The notes under the pieces are model-generated. The model made no database searches. It saw only the letters and a list, made by a program, of their open reading frames with translations, and had not been told where the DNA came from. A program made the translations under genes and the position numbers. 64,000 nucleotides of DNA from Streptomyces sp. HUAS 15-9 (GTDB taxonomy: Bacteria > Actinomycetota > Actinomycetes > Streptomycetales > Streptomycetaceae): positions 9,194,819-9,258,818 of the forward strand of contig NZ_CP106798.1 in assembly GCF_025642155.1 (NCBI RefSeq). The letters are read 5' to 3'. Shown piece after piece: positions 58,573 through 64,000 of the stretch (the first letter of the stretch is position 1; every line of letters starts with the position of its first letter).

Positions 58573-58923
58573 AGATGGCGGTCATGTCCCCTGGTGTGGT
58601 GTAGCGGCGGGCAGCTGTTCTCTGCCCTGGATGGTCAGCAACCTGTCGCGGTGCCCGTCGCGTCAAGTGGTGATGGCATGGACCGTCGCGTGTGCCGGCC
58701 GGGAAGCGGTTCGCGAAGAAGGTGCTCCATGGACTGTTTGCGGCCCGACCGCGATCGGCCGCTGTGGTTGCGGTACTTCGCTGCCGTACCGCCTCACGCC
58801 TCGTGAAGAGTGGCCGCCGACGACTGAGACTTGAACATGTTCAAACTCCGTGCCAGGGTACGGCGCGGGTTCTTGAGTCCACCGGCCGCGCACGCGGCCT
58901 GCGGAACCCGCTAGGGGTGGAGT
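58573..58923. other. Gap without a supported gene
   Basis: Short frames only on both strands. Confidence 0.3.
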
Positions 58924-59125
58924 GTGTTGCGTTACAGTCGTACTGCGCTGATCTTGCTCGCCATGGCCCTTGCTCTCACGGCCTGCGGCAGGCTCATGGA
59001 CCGGCCGCCGCCCGTTGGCGAACCGGCCGTGCTGAAACCAGCCGAACTTGCGACCACGTGGACCGATGCCGACGGCGGCACCCTCACGCTGAAGCAGGAC
59101 GGGACGTTCATCGCCGATATAGTCT
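58924..59125 (+). pseudogene. Lipoprotein gene cut by the Tni-type transposon
   Basis: A GTG start after a GGGTGGAG site leads to a lipoprotein signal (LILLAMALALTACG, Cys at about residue 21). A beta-rich start follows (LATTWTDADGGTLTLKQDG, then TFIADI). The protein ends in unrelated sequence from about 59126, where the transposon end begins. A small secreted lipoprotein with a lost C-terminus. Confidence 0.55.
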
Positions 59126-62100
59126 GCGTCACGGTGCGAATCTGCGGTTTGGTGTCAGTGGTGGTGTGCGTGTGTTGTCACCGGTGTCTAGGTCTTTGAC
59201 CTGGTGTGATGTGGTGTTGGGTGGCGTTCTGCTGGTGTCACTCCGCTGATTTCGGCTGGGGTGTGGTGGTGCAGATTCCTGAGTCGGGGGAGTGTACGCC
59301 GGGTGTTGACCCATCTCGTCTTCTTCGGTGAACTGCGCTGTCTGTTTGTTGGTTGGGGGACTGTGGCCGGTAGCGGGGGATGGTTTTCTTGCCGGGCGGT
59401 GCGGTATGAGTCGTGCGCAGCGGAGCGAGGGTGGCCGGTCGGTCGCGCGGTCGGTGGCTGGTGTGCCGGGGTTGTTGGGGCGGGAGCAGGCGGTGTCCCG
59501 TCTGCTGGTGTTGGACGGGCGTGGGGAGTTGACCACGGAGCATGTCCGTCTGGTGGCGGCTTCGGTGGGGGTGTCGCTCAGGTCGGTGTGGCGGTGGCTT
59601 GAGGCTGCTCGGCGGGAGGGGCGTACAGGGCCGCGGGGGCGGGAGCGGTTCCGGGTCACGCCGGAGTTGCATGCGCGTCTTCTCGCCTGGTGTGGGAACG
59701 CGGCTGCGGTTCACCGGGAGCTGGTGGTCGAGCATGCCGCGGCTGTCGCTGAGGGCCGCTGCGCCTCGCCGGTGCCGTCGTTGGCGACGTTGCACCGGGC
59801 GATTCGCCGGGATCTGAGTGCGGGGCAGCGTGCGGCTCTTGCTGGTGGGGAGCGGGCTCGGCGGCGGCACGATGTGCATTTGCGGCGGCCGAGGTTGTGG
59901 CGGAATGCGTGCTGGGAGGCTGATCACACGCATGTGCCCGTCGAGGTTGTGCTGGATGGGGAGCTGGTGTGTCCGTGGGTGACGTGGTTCGTCGATTGCG
60001 CGACGAACGCGATTGCCGGGGCAGCCGTCACACCGCATCAGCCGTCCAGGGACGCGATTCTGGCCGCGTTGAGGATTGCTTTGTCGAGGACGAAGAGCTG
60101 TCTGGCCCGTACGGGCCGGTCGGGGTCTGCCTTCGCTGGTGCGGATCGACCGAGGCAGCGATTTCCTTTCTTCCACGGTGGCGGCGGCGCTGGGTGCGTT
60201 TGCGGTGCCGGTGGAGGACCTCCCCGCCTACCGCCCGGAGCTGAAGGGAACGGTGGAGAACCTGAACCGGTGCGTGGAGCGGATGTTCTTCGCGTCGTTG
60301 CCCGGCTACACCCGCGCCCCGTCTGCCCAGCTGCGCCCGGGCTCTCGGAGCACCCGAGGGAGCCAGGCACAGGGGGCAGAACCGCTTGAGTTCACGGTGT
60401 TCGTCGGTCTGCTGCTGGAGTGGATCACATGGTGGAACACGGAGCACACCAGTCAGGCGCTTGAGGGGCGTACCCCGCTCCAGGCGTGGCAGGACGATCC
60501 CACACCGGTCGAGGACGTGGACGCTCACCTGCTGTGGGCGTTCACGCTGGAGGACGACGGACGGGTGCGCACGCTGACTGCGTGCGGGGTGCGCTGGCGA
60601 AGCCGGTACTACGTGGGGGAGTGGATGACCGGCCGTGCGGATGCGGGCACGAAGGTACGCATCCGCTACATCCCGCATCATGACCATGAGATCGAGGTCT
60701 TCGACGCGGCCTCGGGCAGGCACTTGGGCACAGCGCACCTGGCAGACGCGGCCAGCGCCGACCAGCGGCGTGCGGTGCGCCAGAGCCGGGAAGCTGAAGC
60801 GCCGCCTGGCCGCGCGCTGTCTGCTGCCTCGCGTCACACGCGGGACCGGTTCGGGGCGGTCACCAGTGCACAGCGCCCGCAGAGGCTGGGCGCGTTGACG
60901 GCAGTACAGGCCGAGCAGGAACTCGCCGTCAGCCACCGGGCGGACCTGGCCGCGCGGGCGCTGCCGGATCTGATCCCGCCCAGCGAGCCCCCTGCCTCCT
61001 GGGCCCGTCCCGTCAAGCGACTGGCACCAGACCCCAGCACGCCGGCGAGCATGCCCGACGAGGGGAGCTGACCGATGACGACCGCACAGCGCCGGGGCCT
61101 TCTCCCGCAAGAACGCGACGACCACTACATGCGCCTGAAAGACGCCCACGTTGTTGCCACCAAGACCCTGCTGGAAGTACGGGAGAACATCCGAGTGGCC
61201 GTCGAGGCCCAGGCGATGATCTGCATCTACGGCGCTACCGGCCACGGCAAGTCCCTGGCGGTCAATGCCTCGCTGCGCGAGCTGGCTCCGGCACTGACGC
61301 GCCGTATCCGGTTCCAGGCCCGGCCCACCACCCGGGGTCTGCGGTACGAGCTCTTTCACGCTCTGGAACTGCCGGGCCGACCGCCGCCCCAGCCGATCGA
61401 ATTCGACCGGGTGCTGCGCGCCGCTCTGGACGAGCCGAAGGTACTGGTGTGTGACGAGGCGCAGTGGCTGTCCAAGCATTGCTTCGAGTATCTGCGCTAC
61501 CTCTGGGATGACTCCGACACCGGCCTGACGATCATCTTCACGGGAGGCAACGGCTGCTTCGAGACGCTGCAGAGCGAGCCGATGCTGGAATCACGGGTCT
61601 ACACCTGGCAGGAGATTCCCCGGATGCCGCTGGCCGAGGTCCAGACGGTCGTCCCTGCGTTCCATCCCTTGTGGGCCGACGCCGACCCCGCGCTCATCGC
61701 CGTCTGCGACCAGGAAGCCGCCCACGGGAACTTCCGCGCCTGGGCCAAGATCACCCACCAGCTTCTGGGCGGCCTGGCAGCAACAGGCCGGACGCGTGTG
61801 GACGAAGACCTCCTGCGCTGGGCCTACAGCAAGCTCCCTCGCCGGGGACACGATGCTGATCTGCACCAGTCCGCCACCCTCATCGTGGTCCTGGACCCGC
61901 ACGATGACCTTGTGCACACCCGCGCAGCTCTTGCCGCACATGCCCCCTGGGCGGGCCGGCTCACGGTCCATCCCACTCCGGGCACCGATTCCACCCTCGC
62001 ACTGGCCTACGACATCCTGGCCGCGCTCGGCAAGCCTGTGCCCTTGACCGGGTACCGCCAGCGCGACACGGCCTCCGCCTGGACCATCGCAGCCGCCTGG

Positions 62101-63155
62101 ATCCTCGCCACCGGCACCACCCACCTGATGCTGCTGCGCGCTCACTACCTCACCCCTCACCGCCTGCGCGCCCTGCTGCACCTGCGCCAGCGCACAGGCC
62201 TTCACCTGTCCCTGGTCTGTCACCGCGCTTACCTGCCCGTGGCCCTTCAACGCGTCCTGGTCGGCGTCGACTGCCACCCGGCCGAGGCCGCAGCCCTCCT
62301 CCCGGCCGCCGAACCATCCCCTGCAGTCCAGGCCTCCATCCCGCACCGTCCGCTGGCGAACCGGTGGATCAGCCTGCCCGCCCTGACCACTCTTCGTGCC
62401 CTCGACGCAAGTCCCCGCCCCTGCCAGTGCACCGCGCCCACGGCGGCCGATATGGACTTCTTCCCGCCTGTGATGCCACCGGTCACCGAGGCGGAGGTTG
62501 CTTTCCGTCTCCGCCACGCCACCGCTCACCCGCACCTGGCAGCCGAACTCGCCACCGCCGCTTTCACTGCGGCATCCACCACGCAGCTCGACACCGCCCA
62601 CGTCCGCGACCTGGCCCTGGACGCCTCCACCATCACCCTTCACGACGAGGGACTCCGCCTGGGCTGCATGACCCACCACGTTCCGCTCTGGGCCCGCTCC
62701 CTCCTTCTGGCCGCGGCCTGCCTGTGGCGTATCCACTCCGACACAGACGGCCCGCTGTTCAGCGACCCTCTGGCGAATACGGACGTGCCGGGCCTGACAG
62801 CCTTCGCGGAGAGCTGCAAACTCCGTCCGCCCCAGCCACCGCGCCCCAAGCAGCGCCGCCGAAGGCAGGGCGCGAAGCCACGCCCGAAACCGCCACAGAA
62901 GACGATCTGGCCCCTGTGCACTGTCCACTACGCGACCCCATGGCCCACCAGTGACCAGGACCTGATGGAAGGCTGCCCGCCACCACCTCCCCACACCCGT
63001 CGGACCATCGCTGCCCGGAAGAAAGGATGGCTGCCGCCCGACTACGGGCCGCGCAGACTTCGACGCCCCTTTCTGAGCATCTGCCTGTCACTGTGTACGG
63101 CACACGCTGTCACCGGTGCGCGTCATGCACTGTCACCGCAAAAGACGCAGCTCAG
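59126..63155 (+). mobile_element. TniA/TniB-type (Tn5053/Tn7-like) transposon
   Basis: Two coupled genes with Mu-like transposase and ATPase features. Both putative ends begin CTGCGTC and contain several TGTCA/TGACA repeats: the left at 59126-59200, the right at 63085-63155 (read inverted). These are not perfect repeats, so the exact ends are uncertain. It cuts a lipoprotein gene on the left. Confidence 0.6.
59406..61071 (+). pseudogene. TniA/Mu-type DDE transposase, two frameshifts
   Basis: The N-terminal helix-turn-helix reads VRLVAASVGVSLRSVWRWLE. The integrase core has ACWEADHTHVPVEVVLDG (Asp), VRIDRGSDFLSSTV (Asp) and PELKGTVENLNRCVERM (Glu). A Mu-C-like beta-barrel follows (HDHEIEVFDAASGRHLGTAH). 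Near 60085 and 60125 single bases appear to be missing, since the intervening sequence VEDEELSGPYGPVG reads in a third frame. It is inactive if these are real. It is followed by its ATPase gene after three bases. Confidence 0.86.
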
Positions 63156-63159
63156 CTGA
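61075..63159 (+). CDS. TniB-like ATPase with a long C-terminal extension
   Basis: A 694-residue protein. Residues 30-260 are a TniB/TnsC-type AAA ATPase: ICIYGATGHGKSLAVNASLR (Walker A), VLVCDEAQWLSKHCFEYLRY (Walker B) and IIFTGGNGCFETL (sensor). Usual TniB proteins stop near 300 residues. Here about 430 more follow: a second alpha/beta block (TLIVVLDPHDDLVHTRAAL; LHLSLVCHRAYLPVALQRVL) and a helical part with a very basic, Pro-rich tail (PKQRRRRQGAKPRPKPPQK). The extension may be a target-choice or DNA-binding module. Coupled to the transposase gene. Confidence 0.85.
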   Translation: MTTAQRRGLLPQERDDHYMRLKDAHVVATKTLLEVRENIRVAVEAQAMICIYGATGHGKSLAVNASLRELAPALTRRIRFQARPTTRGLRYELFHALELPGRPPPQPIEFDRVLRAALDEPKVLVCDEAQWLSKHCFEYLRYLWDDSDTGLTIIFTGGNGCFETLQSEPMLESRVYTWQEIPRMPLAEVQTVVPAFHPLWADADPALIAVCDQEAAHGNFRAWAKITHQLLGGLAATGRTRVDEDLLRWAYSKLPRRGHDADLHQSATLIVVLDPHDDLVHTRAALAAHAPWAGRLTVHPTPGTDSTLALAYDILAALGKPVPLTGYRQRDTASAWTIAAAWILATGTTHLMLLRAHYLTPHRLRALLHLRQRTGLHLSLVCHRAYLPVALQRVLVGVDCHPAEAAALLPAAEPSPAVQASIPHRPLANRWISLPALTTLRALDASPRPCQCTAPTAADMDFFPPVMPPVTEAEVAFRLRHATAHPHLAAELATAAFTAASTTQLDTAHVRDLALDASTITLHDEGLRLGCMTHHVPLWARSLLLAAACLWRIHSDTDGPLFSDPLANTDVPGLTAFAESCKLRPPQPPRPKQRRRRQGAKPRPKPPQKTIWPLCTVHYATPWPTSDQDLMEGCPPPPPHTRRTIAARKKGWLPPDYGPRRLRRPFLSICLSLCTAHAVTGARHALSPQKTQLS

Positions 63160-63736
63160 GAAGTGAGAGATAGCCCACCCAGGATGCCGACGCCTGCGCA
63201 GCAGCGCGCAGGTTCGTCGGACACTGCGCGGCTTCACCGGTCGACGGCACCCACGCCCTGCCCCTCGGAGGACAGGGCGTGATCCAGAATGAATCTGGAC
63301 TAAATTTTGAAGCACGCACCGGACGCCACCCCAACCTCGCTCGGCCCGCACTGTGCGGGAACATCCCGCACCACGCTCCTGGAATCTCGCACACGACAGA
63401 CTCCCGGTGCGTGCTGACCGAAGAAGCCACACACATTTCGGGGCGCCGACAGTGCTGCTACCGGCCGCAATGGGAAGAGACTTGAGTGCGTGGACAAGAA
63501 CTATGCGAGCAGTACTCAAGGTTGCCAGGACTCATGCGCCCAAGCTGCTCCATCTGCTCCCGGGACAGGCCGCAGCGCAGTGTCCTGCGTACGGAAGGGC
63601 AAGAACGTAGTGAAGTTGAAGAGCCGTCAGGCCTGGGCTGCACTTCCGGGTGAGTGTGGGCGAGCTGGCGCGCACCGATGAAAGACAGCCACGCCCCCTC
63701 CAGAAATGGCCAGACCGCGGTCCTGACCCCCGCCAA
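63160..63736. other. Gap between transposon and palindromes
   Basis: Short frames on both strands without clear coding quality; nothing can be supported. Confidence 0.35.
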
Positions 63737-63999
63737 GCAAGGGGCCGGCCCACCGCCCCTTGCTGCCGCGAGGGCCGCAGGCCCGTTCCGCGCGGAGCGC
63801 GGGGGAGGCTGGAGCGCAGCGGAAGCCGCCAGCCGGGACGCAGTCCCGGCATCAGGCCCGCATAGCGGGCCGTGCCCCCGTAGCGCAGCAGAGGGGGCAT
63901 CAACTCGACTGCTGCGCAGTCGAGTTGTGTGGCGAGCAACGCGAGCCACACGCGCTCCCGCGAAGCGGGAGCGCAACTCCCGTGCGCAGCACGGGAGTT
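63737..63999. repeat. Telomere-like array of palindromes
   Basis: Palindromes with three-base loops lie one after another: 63788-63802 (loop GGA), 63832-63850 (GCA), 63855-63871 (ATA), 63901-63927 (TGC/GCA), 63952-63974 (GAA) and 63975-63999 (GCA). Longer-loop ones lie at 63738-63762, 63873-63899 and 63928-63951. Stems are 6 to 12 bp and perfect. Streptomyces telomeres have this form, with GCA-type loops closed by sheared G-A pairs. Confidence 0.75.
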
Positions 64000-64000
64000 C

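Noticed and set aside
1..64000. CRISPR array
   Set aside because: No regularly spaced direct repeats of 20-40 bases were seen; the repeated DNA is all IS copies or terminal palindromes.

Overview
The DNA is GC-rich with strong third-codon-position GC, GTG/TTG starts and many overlapping stop/start pairs. Together with gene types such as a GlxA-type regulator, a NACHT NTPase, a replication-relaxation remnant and a GvpK remnant, this points to a Streptomyces-like actinomycete. The density of broken insertion sequences (IS21, IS5, IS701, IS110, IS4, IS6, IS1380 and Tn3 pieces) is typical of an accessory, subtelomeric arm. The last ~260 bases are a run of abutting palindromes with three-base GCA, GAA or GGA-type loops, the organisation seen at telomeres of linear Streptomyces replicons. 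The right edge is therefore probably at or next to a replicon end.

Layout, left to right. 0.1-4.2 kb: an XRE regulator, a zinc-ribbon recombinase-like gene cut by an IS21 element, and a transposase fragment. 4.3-9.7 kb: a tightly coupled operon with a 23-residue peptide, a haem-oxygenase-like diiron oxidase carrying a PqqD/RRE-like N-terminus, an MFS exporter (frameshifted), an ornithine-cyclodeaminase-like protein, an unrecognised 462-residue protein and a nitroreductase cut at its 3' end by an IS5 copy. This looks like a small peptide-modification (RiPP-like) cluster. 10.6-27.5 kb: scattered housekeeping-type genes (PP2C phosphatase, CsbD, gamma-carbonic anhydrase, TetR plus AhpD-like pair with tandem operators, MBL hydrolase, GlxA regulator) among decayed ISs and pseudogenes.

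27.5-35.9 kb: a nest of mobile elements. An IS5-type element (IS-b) is flanked on both sides by inverted copies of a second IS5-type element (IS-a), and an IS110 element sits precisely inside the IS-b transposase. A second IS110 element splits a secreted protease gene. The IS110 elements show features expected of bridge-RNA recombinases, and a truncated relative lies in an IS1380 element at 52.8-53.2 kb.

36-46 kb: a subtilisin-like protein with all three catalytic residues replaced, paired with a glutamine-rich protein; a tRNA-Gln; then a five-gene operon joining a stand-alone prodomain-like protein, an active subtilase, an SCP2-like protein, a polyprenyl diphosphate synthase and a geranylgeranyl-reductase fused to a degenerate prenyl-synthase domain. 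48.5-51 kb: a PrsW-like membrane protease fused to a CdiA-type nuclease toxin, with a probable immunity gene. 54.7-58.6 kb: a membrane NACHT NTPase and a CHAT-protease remnant. 59.1-63.2 kb: a TniA/TniB-type transposon with an unusually long TniB. 63.7-64 kb: the telomere-like palindromes.

Many apparent frameshifts fall in homopolymers. They may be real decay or base-calling errors, and this cannot be decided from one sequence.
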